In this document: one piece after another, positions 1 to 6,099 of the stretch
How the letters are laid out: every line of letters starts with the position of its first letter
Numbering within the stretch: the first letter of the stretch is position 1
NCBI GenBank assembly: GCA_003456155.1
Contig: DMPC01000086.1
Span: 3,016 to 9,780, forward strand
From: Actinomycetota bacterium
GTDB lineage: Bacteria > Actinomycetota > Actinomycetes > S36-B12
Length of the DNA: 6,765 nt
Direction: 5' to 3'
Notes under the pieces: model-generated
The model's database searches: none
What the model saw: only the letters and a program-made list of their open reading frames with translations
What the model was told of the DNA's origin: nothing
Translations under genes and position numbers: made by a program

Positions 1-2830
1 CCATCGCCTTGTGGTCGTAGCCGACCGAGCCACCCGACGCGAAGGCGTCCCCCAGCCAGAAGTCGTACTCCGCGGCGATCTCATTCGCCAGGTCCGAGAA
101 CGTCGCCGTGCCCTTGTCGGCAGCCACCACGAGGTAGGCGTCGTCGCCGTCATGGCGCACCACGTCGACCGGCGGGACCACCTGACCGTCCACCAGGTTG
201 TCGGTGATGTCGAGCATCGAGGAGATGAACTCCCGATAGGCGGCCTTGCCCTCGGCAAGCCACGCATCGCGGTCGATCGAGGGATCCGGCAGGAGCTTGG
301 CGTAGAAGCCGCCCTTGGCACCCACCGGGACGATGACGGCGTTCTTGACCTCCTGCGCCTTCACCAGGCCCAGGATCTCGGTGCGGAAGTCCTCCTGGCG
401 ATCGCTCCAGCGCAGGCCTCCCCGCGCCACGGAGCCGAAGCGCAGGTGGACTCCCTCGACCCTCGGCGCGAAGACCCAGATCTCGAAGCGCGGCTTCGGC
501 AGGGGCATGTCCGGCACCTGCTGTGGATCGAGCTTGAAGGCGACCGAGGAGCGTTCGCGACCATCGGGATCGCTCTGGAAGAAGTTCGTGCGCAGTGTGC
601 TTCTGATGAGTGCGAGCAGGGTGCGCAGGATGCGGTCCTGATCCAGACTCCCGACGTCATCCAGCGCCGCCTCGATGCGCGAGACGAGTTCCCGCTCCAG
701 GCTGGAGCGATCCCCGTCGAGCGTCGGCTCGAACCGGATGCGGAACAGATCCACCAACAGGCGGGCGATGCCCTGGTTGGAGGTGACGACCTCCTCGATG
801 AACGTCTGGCTGAACGGAGAGCCCACCTGCCTCATGTAGCGGGCGTAGGCACGCAGGACCAGAACATCGCGCCAGTGCATCCCTGCTGTCACGATGAGGG
901 CGTTGAACCCGTCGACGCTCGCACGGCCCTCCCAGGCCGCCGTGAACGCCGAGTCGATGCGCTCCGCGAGGGAACTCCCGCCGACGAGCTCGACGTCAGG
1001 CAGGAGCATCCCGAAGTCCAGGATCCACACGGGCTCCGTCATCGCCCGACTGATCTCATAGGGGTACTCGTCGACGACGTCGACGCCCATCGACTGGAGG
1101 ATCGGCAGCACCTTCGAGAGCGAGATCGACGACCCGATGCGCGTGATCTTCAGCCGGATCTCGCGCCTGGAGGCATCCGTCGGCTGGTAGACCTCGAGCG
1201 AGAGCTCACCCGGCGTCAGATCCTCCATCATCAGGGTGTCGTGGACGCCGCGCCCCGGCGCGAAATCCTCCTTGTACGACTCGGGGAAGGCGTGCCCGTA
1301 GCACGTGAGGAGCGGCGCAGCGGCGGCATCACCCATCCGGCTCACGAGTTCCGTGGCGAACTCGTCGTCCCAGCTGCGCGAGGCCGTCGCCACGCGCGCC
1401 TCGAGCTCCCGGTGATCGACCTTCGGCAGGCCCTGCCCCAGGGGGACATGCACGACGAGGTGCAGACGCGCCAGCAGGGACTCCGAGACGCGAACGGTGT
1501 AGTCGACGCTCGATCCGCCGAACGCCTCGGTCAGCAGTCGCTCGATCCGCAGCCGTACGGCGGTGGTGTAGCGGTCGCGTGGCAGGTACACGAGGCAGGA
1601 CATGAAGCGGCCGTAGTCGTCGGCGCGCAGGTACAGCTTGGTGCGGCGACGCTCCTGCAGGTGCAGGACGGAGTCAGCCACGGTCATCAGGTCGTCGTCG
1701 CGGGTCTGGAAGAGCTCGTCCCTCGGATAGGTCTCCAGGAAGGCGATCAGGTCCTTCGCATCGTGGGAGCCGCGCACCACGGCAAGCCCCGCCTCGAGCC
1801 GGCGGGCCTTGGCGCGGAGGATCGGGATGTCGAGGACGCTCTGGGTGTAGGCGCTCGAGGAGTACAGGCCGAGGATGCGGCGCTCCCCCGTGACATTGCC
1901 GTCGGCGTCGAAGCGCTTCACGCCGATGTAGTCCAGGTAGACCGGACGATGAACCGTGGATCGCGAGTTCGCCTTGCTCAGCACCAGCAGTTCCGGGGTG
2001 CGCGCGAGGGCCCGAACTGCCGGGGGCAGGACCGCGAAGCTCTTGGACATCGCGGTCGGCGCGTCAGGGTCGACCTGCATCCGGAGGATGCCGAGCCCGC
2101 TGCCGTCCACGGGCACCAGGACGTCCTCCCCATCGACCGACTTCAGGTCGTACTCGCGGTAGCCGAGGAAGGTGAAGTTGTCATCGGCAAGCCAGCGCAG
2201 ATAGGCAACGCCCTCCTCGACCTGCTCGGCCGTCAGGGTCACCGGTGGCGCGGCCGCCGTCTCGTCGGCGAGGAGGACGGCGCGCGACCGCATCTCCTCC
2301 CAGTCCGTGACAGCCCTGCGAACGTCGTCCAGGACGCTGAGGACGCCATCGCGGAGCCCCTCAGCGGAGCCCTCGGAGAAGTCCCGCTCGATCTCGATCC
2401 ACATCCAGGACTCAGCGTGGGCGCCGGGACGGTGCGCGTCATCCCCCTCCATCGCGGCGATGTCGACCAGGCGACCGTGATCATCACGCTCCACGACCAG
2501 GGTCGGATGCAGGATCAGGCGCAGGGCCCTTCCGGACGCCGCGATGACGGGCGAGACCGAGTCCACCAGGAACGGCATGTCGTCGGTGACCAGGAGGAGC
2601 GTGCTGGCGGCAGCCCCGTCCTCGCGGTCGCGAACCTCGACCAGGGCCTGACCCGGAGTCCGCTGGGCCGCGAAGGCCAGCAGCTCCTCCGCCTGACCGG
2701 CCAGCTGCTCGATCGACACGTCATCCTCATCGGAGAGATGACGGGTCAGCTGCGCCGAGAGCACTTGCGCCTGCGGGTGGGAGATCTGGCCGATCTGCTC
2801 GCGAAGCCTGGCCACCGATGAGCTCGCCAC
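1..2830 (-). CDS. gdh: NAD-specific glutamate dehydrogenase, large (GDH_180-type), N-terminal part; C-terminus off the left edge
   Basis: The product would oxidatively deaminate L-glutamate to 2-oxoglutarate and ammonium with NAD in the cytoplasm, feeding the TCA cycle. The frame gives about 943 residues with no stop before the window edge; the family is roughly 1,600 residues long, so about 40% is missing. Visible family signatures run in order. The N-terminal ACT-like region has DDMPFLVDSV near residues 83-92. FTFLGYREYD follows near 215-225, and the LGLYSSSAYTQS segment near 315-330. The catalytic domain begins around residue 740, with GGLRWSDR (804-811), VPVGAKGGF (Lys839, probably the substrate/catalytic lysine by motif), AADKGTATFSD (Lys906) and GDAFASGGS (927-935). 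I chose GTG at 2830 because AGGCGG lies 5 nt upstream. GTG 2854 and GTG 2815 are in frame but lack such a site. The gene is divergent from the DUF2505 gene. Identity is very secure; the exact start is not. Confidence 0.96.
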   Translation of the reverse strand, partial: MASSSVARLREQIGQISHPQAQVLSAQLTRHLSDEDDVSIEQLAGQAEELLAFAAQRTPGQALVEVRDREDGAAASTLLLVTDDMPFLVDSVSPVIAASGRALRLILHPTLVVERDDHGRLVDIAAMEGDDAHRPGAHAESWMWIEIERDFSEGSAEGLRDGVLSVLDDVRRAVTDWEEMRSRAVLLADETAAAPPVTLTAEQVEEGVAYLRWLADDNFTFLGYREYDLKSVDGEDVLVPVDGSGLGILRMQVDPDAPTAMSKSFAVLPPAVRALARTPELLVLSKANSRSTVHRPVYLDYIGVKRFDADGNVTGERRILGLYSSSAYTQSVLDIPILRAKARRLEAGLAVVRGSHDAKDLIAFLETYPRDELFQTRDDDLMTVADSVLHLQERRRTKLYLRADDYGRFMSCLVYLPRDRYTTAVRLRIERLLTEAFGGSSVDYTVRVSESLLARLHLVVHVPLGQGLPKVDHRELEARVATASRSWDDEFATELVSRMGDAAAAPLLTCYGHAFPESYKEDFAPGRGVHDTLMMEDLTPGELSLEVYQPTDASRREIRLKITRIGSSISLSKVLPILQSMGVDVVDEYPYEISRAMTEPVWILDFGMLLPDVELVGGSSLAERIDSAFTAAWEGRASVDGFNALIVTAGMHWRDVLVLRAYARYMRQVGSPFSQTFIEEVVTSNQGIARLLVDLFRIRFEPTLDGDRSSLERELVSRIEAALDDVGSLDQDRILRTLLALIRSTLRTNFFQSDPDGRERSSVAFKLDPQQVPDMPLPKPRFEIWVFAPRVEGVHLRFGSVARGGLRWSDRQEDFRTEILGLVKAQEVKNAVIVPVGAKGGFYAKLLPDPSIDRDAWLAEGKAAYREFISSMLDITDNLVDGQVVPPVDVVRHDGDDAYLVVAADKGTATFSDLANEIAAEYDFWLGDAFASGGSVGYDHKAM

Positions 2831-2835
2831 GAGTT

Positions 2836-2841
2836 CCGCCT
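2836..2841 (-). promoter_or_regulatory. Ribosome binding site of the glutamate dehydrogenase gene
   Basis: AGGCGG on the minus strand lies 5 nt before GTG 2830. It is one base from AGGAGG and is the only reasonable Shine-Dalgarno match among the candidate starts, so it decides the start. The divergent DUF2505 gene uses the same AGGCGG-N5-start arrangement. Confidence 0.5.
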
Positions 2842-2869
2842 GTCGCTCGTTCACAGCCCGTGCCGGGCC

Positions 2870-2895
2870 GGGGAGGCACCTCGTTGTGCCACCCC
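2870..2895 (-). repeat. Inverted repeat in the dehydrogenase leader: 10-bp arms, one mismatch, 6-nt loop
   Basis: The arms are GGGGAGGCAC (2870-2879) and GTGCCACCCC (2886-2895), complementary at 9 of 10 positions around a 6-nt spacer. The GTGCC/GGCAC core recurs once more at 2860-2864, so the 2875-2879 segment could instead pair with that copy across a 10-nt loop. The repeat lies 40-65 nt upstream of the chosen GTG start at 2830. It could be a protein-binding dyad or, if transcribed, a 5' leader hairpin. There is no U-tract, so it is not a typical intrinsic terminator. The structure is seen directly; the role is inferred. Confidence 0.5.
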
Positions 2896-3023
2896 CCGAC
2901 CACGGTAGCGAGCGCGACGTGCCTGCGGCGGTGGTTCGCCGCTCCACCTCGGCCCGAGCTCGAGCGTCCGGTGTCCGACGTGGAGGGGATCAGGCAGGAT
3001 GGGTGGACTGACACCCCGACAGA

Positions 3024-3029
3024 AGGCGG
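3024..3029 (+). promoter_or_regulatory. Ribosome binding site of the DUF2505 gene
   Basis: AGGCGG lies 5 nt before ATG 3035 and favours that start. The competing in-frame ATG 2999 has GGAGGGG (2982-2988), a stronger match, but 10 nt away. The protein start typical of the family (MATRL followed by an aromatic residue) agrees with 3035. Confidence 0.5.
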
Positions 3030-3034
3030 CACGG

Positions 3035-3529
3035 ATGGCGACCAGGCTCGACTACAACCAGGTGCTCAGCGCCAGCCCCGCTCGGGTGCGCGGCGTGCTC
3101 CTGGATCCGGACTACGTCCGCGCCAAGGCCGAGCGCACCGGGGCGTTCGACATCGAGGTCGACGTGACGACGCAGGCCGACGGCCGGGCCACCCTCACCT
3201 GCACCCGGTCCATGCCTGCGGAGGTGCCGTCATACGCCACCGCCTTCGTCGGGGAGCACCTGACGATCACCGAGGTCCAGGAGTGGTCCGCGCCGGACGC
3301 GACCGGTGCGGCGACCGCAGCCGTGACGGTCGACTTCCATGCCCCGCTCGCGTACCGCGGCACCATCACCCTCACCGGCGACGGATCCACGTCGACGCTG
3401 GCGAACCGCGGCGAGTTCAAGGCGAATGTGCCGTTCGTCGGCGGCAAGGTCGAGCGCGTGGCGTCGGAGATGACGGAGAAGTACCTCGCCAAGGAGACGC
3501 AGGTCGCATCGGAGTGGCTCGCCACCTGA
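3035..3529 (+). CDS. DUF2505 family protein
   Basis: This is a 164-residue soluble protein without signal peptide or membrane segment. I recognise the actinobacterial DUF2505 pattern. It opens MATRLDYNQVLSASPARV and is followed by LLDPDYVRAK (about residues 22-31). The central segment TRSMPAEVPSYATAFVG (about 57-73) resembles the family's R-x-MPA-x-x-P...FVG stretch, and the C-terminal half alternates beta strand and ends in an amphipathic helix (VERVASEMTEKYLAKE). The family has no established biochemical function; its shape (N-terminal helix, sheet, long C-terminal helix) suggests a START/SRPBCC-like ligand-binding fold, which is inference. Length matches the family. Starting at ATG 2999 would add 12 residues (MGGLTPRQKAAR) that do not look like the family. 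The gene is divergent from the dehydrogenase gene and converges on the patatin gene with 24 bp between stops. No terminator is apparent in that gap. Confidence 0.85.
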   Translation: MATRLDYNQVLSASPARVRGVLLDPDYVRAKAERTGAFDIEVDVTTQADGRATLTCTRSMPAEVPSYATAFVGEHLTITEVQEWSAPDATGAATAAVTVDFHAPLAYRGTITLTGDGSTSTLANRGEFKANVPFVGGKVERVASEMTEKYLAKETQVASEWLAT

Positions 3530-3553
3530 CGAGCCGGTCTGCCCAGCCGGAGG

Positions 3554-4555
3554 TCATCCGGTGCGGGCGATGCCGTCGGCATCGCGCCACGCGGCCACGC
3601 TCGTGCGCAGGGACGTCTCCAGGACGAACCGGATCCTGGTGCCGTCCATCAGATTGGCACCGATCGCGACGAGATCCTCCGGGCCGGGTCCGACCATGCG
3701 CACCGGCACTCCCGTTGCCCGCACCATCTCGGACTCCCGGATGGCGGCCTTCGTGACCTCCTCCCGCCAGCGACGCTCGAGTCGATGGGCGACTCCGGTG
3801 GGTCGATCGGTGGCGAAGCTGACCATCGGGGCGATCACGTAGACCTCGTCGAGCCCGGCGTGCGCCACGACATCGATCGACGTCGCCGAGACCGCACCCC
3901 CGTCGACATAGGTGTGCCCGCTGATCACCACCGGCGCGAACCAGCCCGGGATGGAGCACGATGCCATGACGGCATCCGCGAGAGGCACGACCGGCGAGCC
4001 CGGTCGCCCGAAGACGACGCGCTTGCCGTCGGCGTAGTCCATGGCGACGATCCAGACACCCGAGTGATGCGACCATTGCCCCATCGGCGTGACGGCGTCG
4101 ATGAGGTGGCCGACCCGCTCCAGCGTCCGCGTGCCCTCCGGCATGAAGCCCGACAGGACCGTGGTCGCCGGGACGTGCCCCAGCCGGCGCAGCGTCGATC
4201 CGATGAGGCGCGGCGATCCCGGGCCCAGCAGCCGCGGCATGGACGGCCGATGCCCGCCGGTGGCCCGCACCGGATCGAAGTCGTAGCCCGCGAGCGGGCC
4301 CTCGGTGACGGGTTCCTCGTTGTAGTGCTGGCGGAGCTGCTCGACCGTGACCCCCGCGCCCAGCAGCGCGGCCAGCACAGACCCGGCTGAGGTTCCGACG
4401 ATCACATCGGCATCACCGGCCCGGAAGCCGAAGGCATCCTCCATCCGCGCGAGCGCGCCGATCGCCCAGGTGCCGCCCAGCACGCCGCCGCCGCCGAGGA
4501 CGATTCCCCGTCGCGGCCGCTTCTCTCCGGACGGCACCGCGCCCGAGGTCGTCAT
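3554..4555 (-). CDS. Patatin-like phospholipase / acyl hydrolase family protein
   Basis: This 333-residue protein should be a serine lipid acyl hydrolase with a Ser-Asp dyad, releasing fatty acids from phospholipid or neutral lipid; the substrate is unknown. All the patatin signatures are present: the glycine-rich oxyanion loop GGGGVLGG (residues 21-28), the nucleophile elbow GTSAGS (54-59, Ser56), the SIPGWF segment (201-206) and the catalytic Asp in YVDGGA (Asp218). There is no signal peptide or membrane span, so a cytoplasmic or lipid-surface location is likely. The protein is near normal length, and the RPRR cluster just before the glycine loop is not a Tat signal. The ATG at 4555 overlaps the acyltransferase stop as ATGA, with GGAAG about 8 nt upstream, so translation is probably coupled to the upstream gene. 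Family assignment is secure, substrate is not. Confidence 0.93.
   Translation of the reverse strand: MTTSGAVPSGEKRPRRGIVLGGGGVLGGTWAIGALARMEDAFGFRAGDADVIVGTSAGSVLAALLGAGVTVEQLRQHYNEEPVTEGPLAGYDFDPVRATGGHRPSMPRLLGPGSPRLIGSTLRRLGHVPATTVLSGFMPEGTRTLERVGHLIDAVTPMGQWSHHSGVWIVAMDYADGKRVVFGRPGSPVVPLADAVMASCSIPGWFAPVVISGHTYVDGGAVSATSIDVVAHAGLDEVYVIAPMVSFATDRPTGVAHRLERRWREEVTKAAIRESEMVRATGVPVRMVGPGPEDLVAIGANLMDGTRIRFVLETSLRTSVAAWRDADGIARTG
4552..4555 (-). other. ATGA stop/start overlap coupling acyltransferase and patatin genes
   Basis: On the minus strand the patatin ATG (4555-4553) shares two bases with the acyltransferase TGA (4554-4552). This four-base overlap is typical of translational coupling and places the two genes in one operon. 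Both reading frames are strongly supported by motifs, so the overlap is not a start-choice artefact. Confidence 0.9.
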
Positions 4556-6021
4556 CCGGCGTTCTTCCGCGGGTCGTCCGCCGCTGACGCCTCGTCGGGC
4601 ACGATGCGCAGCGATCGCAGCGCAGAGCGACAGCGGTCGAGAAGCTCCTCCAGGGACTCCTCGAGGCAGGACGCGAGCACGTCGATGTCGACCAGGGCGT
4701 CACGATCCGCGTAGAGCCCGATGTAGATGCCGCCGTCGTACGAGATGACACCGATGCTGAGGGCCTGCTGCTGCGTCAGCGGCACGACGGGATAGGCCGC
4801 GACCATGCGCGATCCGGCGGCGTAGAGCGGTCGCTGGGGGCCCGGGACATTGGTGATGACGAGGTTGTACAGCCGACTGGAGACGGTGGCTCCCACGCGC
4901 GCGCCCAGCGCGTGAAGCGTGGGCGGGCCGAAGCCGGCGATGCCGACGATGGCCTCCGCCCCGACGAAGTGGGAGCTCTCGTCCAGGAACGCCAGCTGAT
5001 AGCTGATCTGCTGCAGCCGGACGGCCGGATCAGCCTCGCCGACGGGGAGCTCGACCAAGGTGGCCGAGACGCGGTTGCCACCCGCATGCCCGGACCCGGA
5101 CGCCGGCACCGCGATGCTCATCGGCAGCATCGCGCGCAGGACGTCGCCCTGCTGCACCGGATGCCCCCGTGCCTGCAGCCACGAGCGCAGCGCCCCCGTG
5201 ATCACGGCCAGCAGCACGTCGTTGATCGTGCCGCCGAGCGCGTGGCGGACATGCTTCACGTCCACCAAGGAGAGGTCGACCGCAGCGAAGCGACGCTGCT
5301 CCCCGATCGGGACGTTCAGGGGGCTCGGCACCGGGCTGCGCGCGATCGCCAGCATCGCGGAGAGCATGCCCGCCACCTTGCCGCCGACACTCGCAGCCGC
5401 GTGCGAGACGTCCTGCACGGTCTCGCGCAGCGCGTCGAGAGCAGCCGCCGGGCGCGTGCCCAGCTCGGTGAAGGCGTGGGAGAGCAGTTCGATGTCGGTG
5501 GGCTCCGGTCGCGGACGCCAGCTGTCGGAGGGGCCGGCCGCGGTGTCCTCGGAGGGGTCGAGCATGACCTGCGCGATGTCGACCGCGGAGAGACCGTCGA
5601 TGAGAGCTTCGTGGCTCTTGGTGATGATGGCGAAGTTGCCGTCGGCCAGCCCCTCGACCAGGTACATCTCCCACAGCGGACGATTGCGGTCCAGCGGGCG
5701 GCTCATGATCCGCGCGACCAGCTCCTGCAGCTGCTCGATCGAACCGGGACGGGGCAGCGCGGAGCGGCGGACGTGGTACGTCACGTCGAAGTGCTCGTCA
5801 TCGACCCACACGGGGCGGGTGATCCCGAAGGGCACGGGCCGGACCCGCTGCCGATAGCGCGGGACGTACGGCAGCCGCTGGGCGATGAGCCGGACGAGCC
5901 GCTCGTGATCGAAGCCGTCAGCAGGCGGGGAGAAGATCGCCACGCCACCGGAGTGCATCGGGGTTGTCGGGGTCTCCATGAACAGGAACGACGCATCGAA
6001 GGCGGACATCCGGCTGGACAT
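4552..6021 (-). CDS. WS/DGAT-type O-acyltransferase (wax ester synthase/diacylglycerol acyltransferase family)
   Basis: Members transfer acyl groups from acyl-CoA to diacylglycerol or fatty alcohols, making triacylglycerol or wax ester, usually at the membrane or lipid-droplet surface. The 489-residue product is of family length. It shows the N-terminal MSAFDASFLFMETP and MHSGG segments, RPVWVDDEHFD (about 69-79), PLDRNRPLWEMYLVEGL (about 109-125), the PLN motif (234-236), NDVLLA (267-272, matching NDVVLA) and a C-terminal DUF1298-like region with NLVITNVPGPQ and a DGGIYIGLYAD stretch. The active-site motif, normally HHxxxDG, reads His137-Glu138-Ala-Leu-Ile-Asp142-Gly143, so the second histidine is replaced. 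I recall variants with Gln at this site in actinobacterial paralogues but cannot check. ATG 6021 was chosen because AGGGAGG lies 5 nt upstream; GTG 6027 abuts that site and ATG 6009 has none. The stop overlaps the patatin start. Confidence 0.92.
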   Translation of the reverse strand: MSSRMSAFDASFLFMETPTTPMHSGGVAIFSPPADGFDHERLVRLIAQRLPYVPRYRQRVRPVPFGITRPVWVDDEHFDVTYHVRRSALPRPGSIEQLQELVARIMSRPLDRNRPLWEMYLVEGLADGNFAIITKSHEALIDGLSAVDIAQVMLDPSEDTAAGPSDSWRPRPEPTDIELLSHAFTELGTRPAAALDALRETVQDVSHAAASVGGKVAGMLSAMLAIARSPVPSPLNVPIGEQRRFAAVDLSLVDVKHVRHALGGTINDVLLAVITGALRSWLQARGHPVQQGDVLRAMLPMSIAVPASGSGHAGGNRVSATLVELPVGEADPAVRLQQISYQLAFLDESSHFVGAEAIVGIAGFGPPTLHALGARVGATVSSRLYNLVITNVPGPQRPLYAAGSRMVAAYPVVPLTQQQALSIGVISYDGGIYIGLYADRDALVDIDVLASCLEESLEELLDRCRSALRSLRIVPDEASAADDPRKNAG

Positions 6022-6022
6022 G

Positions 6023-6047
6023 CGCACCTCCCTCGCCTCACGGTGCG
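6023..6047 (-). repeat. Inverted repeat overlapping the acyltransferase ribosome binding site
   Basis: Forward-strand arms CGCACC (6023-6028) and GGTGCG (6042-6047) are perfectly complementary with a 13-nt spacer. In the minus-strand mRNA the 3' arm takes in the last two bases of the Shine-Dalgarno and ends 1 nt before the start codon, while the rest of the Shine-Dalgarno sits in the loop. The stem could modulate translation initiation. Six base pairs in such GC-rich DNA may also be chance. Confidence 0.35.
6027..6033 (-). promoter_or_regulatory. Strong ribosome binding site of the acyltransferase gene
   Basis: AGGGAGG on the minus strand, 5 nt before ATG 6021, is the best Shine-Dalgarno match in the window and fixes the start. 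Its last two G residues form part of the stem at 6023-6047. Confidence 0.75.
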
Positions 6048-6054
6048 TTCCCCA

Positions 6055-6068
6055 CAGGACGGCTCCTG
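6055..6068 (-). repeat. Short perfect dyad, CAGGA-N4-TCCTG
   Basis: This perfect 5-bp inverted repeat with a 4-bp spacer is extended by one G-U pair in the minus-strand RNA. It lies where the transcript of the putative acyltransferase promoter would begin. It could be an operator half-site pair or a small 5' leader hairpin. No T-tract follows, so it is not a classical terminator of the upstream ATPase gene. Confidence 0.3.
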
Positions 6069-6070
6069 CG

Positions 6071-6099
6071 AAGTTACCCGCCGGTATCTATCCTGACAC
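6071..6099 (-). promoter_or_regulatory. Putative sigma-70-type promoter of the acyltransferase-patatin operon
   Basis: On the minus strand GTGTCA (6099-6094, four of six matches to TTGACA) and TAACTT (6076-6071, fitting TAnnnT) are separated by 17 bp. Transcription would start near 6064, giving a leader of about 43 nt before ATG 6021. The -35 element lies within the last codons of the upstream ATPase gene. The segment is clearly richer in A/T than its surroundings. Read-through from the ATPase gene is also possible. Confidence 0.4.
6074..6087. promoter_or_regulatory. Candidate operator, TTACC-N4-GGTAT
   Basis: The 12-bp core TACC-N4-GGTA (6075-6086) is a perfect dyad; the outer bases (T and T) do not match. 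It covers the downstream part of the promoter spacer and runs into the putative -10 box, where a bound protein would block RNA polymerase. Its general form resembles sites of TetR-family lipid regulators, but no regulator gene lies in the window. The dyad is seen; the operator role is inferred. Confidence 0.35.

Larger units (their letters stand above)
2831..3034. other. Divergent intergenic region between the glutamate dehydrogenase and DUF2505 genes
   Basis: These 204 bp separate two divergent starts and should carry a promoter for each. On the minus strand TACCGT (2907 down to 2902) fits the TAnnnT form of a -10 box, but I see no convincing -35 element, so I do not list it as a promoter. 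On the plus strand CAGGAT (2995-3000) is a weak -10 candidate, also without a good -35. The left half holds overlapping inverted repeats, listed separately. A short GGTGG/CCACC dyad at 2930-2948 is too weak to interpret. No coding potential beyond the flanking starts is evident. Confidence 0.6.

Noticed and set aside
11..2821. A 936-codon open frame on the plus strand
   Set aside because: It is in-register antisense to the glutamate dehydrogenase, whose frame carries all the family motifs. In this register an antisense stop needs a sense TTA, CTA or TCA codon, which this high-GC gene avoids for over 930 codons. The antisense frame ends exactly at the first TCA (2821). Its translation has the Arg/Asp/Gln/His-rich composition of an artefact.
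2854..2854. Upstream GTG as the start of the glutamate dehydrogenase
   Set aside because: It is in frame and would add 8 residues, but no ribosome binding site lies at a suitable distance and it follows directly on a hairpin arm; GTG 2830 has AGGCGG at 5 nt.
3530..3553. Possible bidirectional terminator in the 24-bp convergent gap
   Set aside because: Only a 4-bp CCGG repeat pair around a 9-nt spacer is present, with no T-tract on either strand; too weak to call.
2818..3756. A 312-codon plus-strand frame crossing the intergenic region and the DUF2505 gene
   Set aside because: It is out of frame with the recognisable DUF2505 protein and runs into the convergent patatin gene; the translation is low-complexity Arg/Pro-rich.
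3785..4390. A 201-codon open frame on the plus strand
   Set aside because: It is in-register antisense to the patatin gene, whose oxyanion loop, nucleophile and Asp motifs are intact.
4912..6096. A 394-codon open frame on the plus strand
   Set aside because: It is in-register antisense to the WS/DGAT gene and shows the same Arg/Gln/His-rich artefact composition; no recognisable domain.
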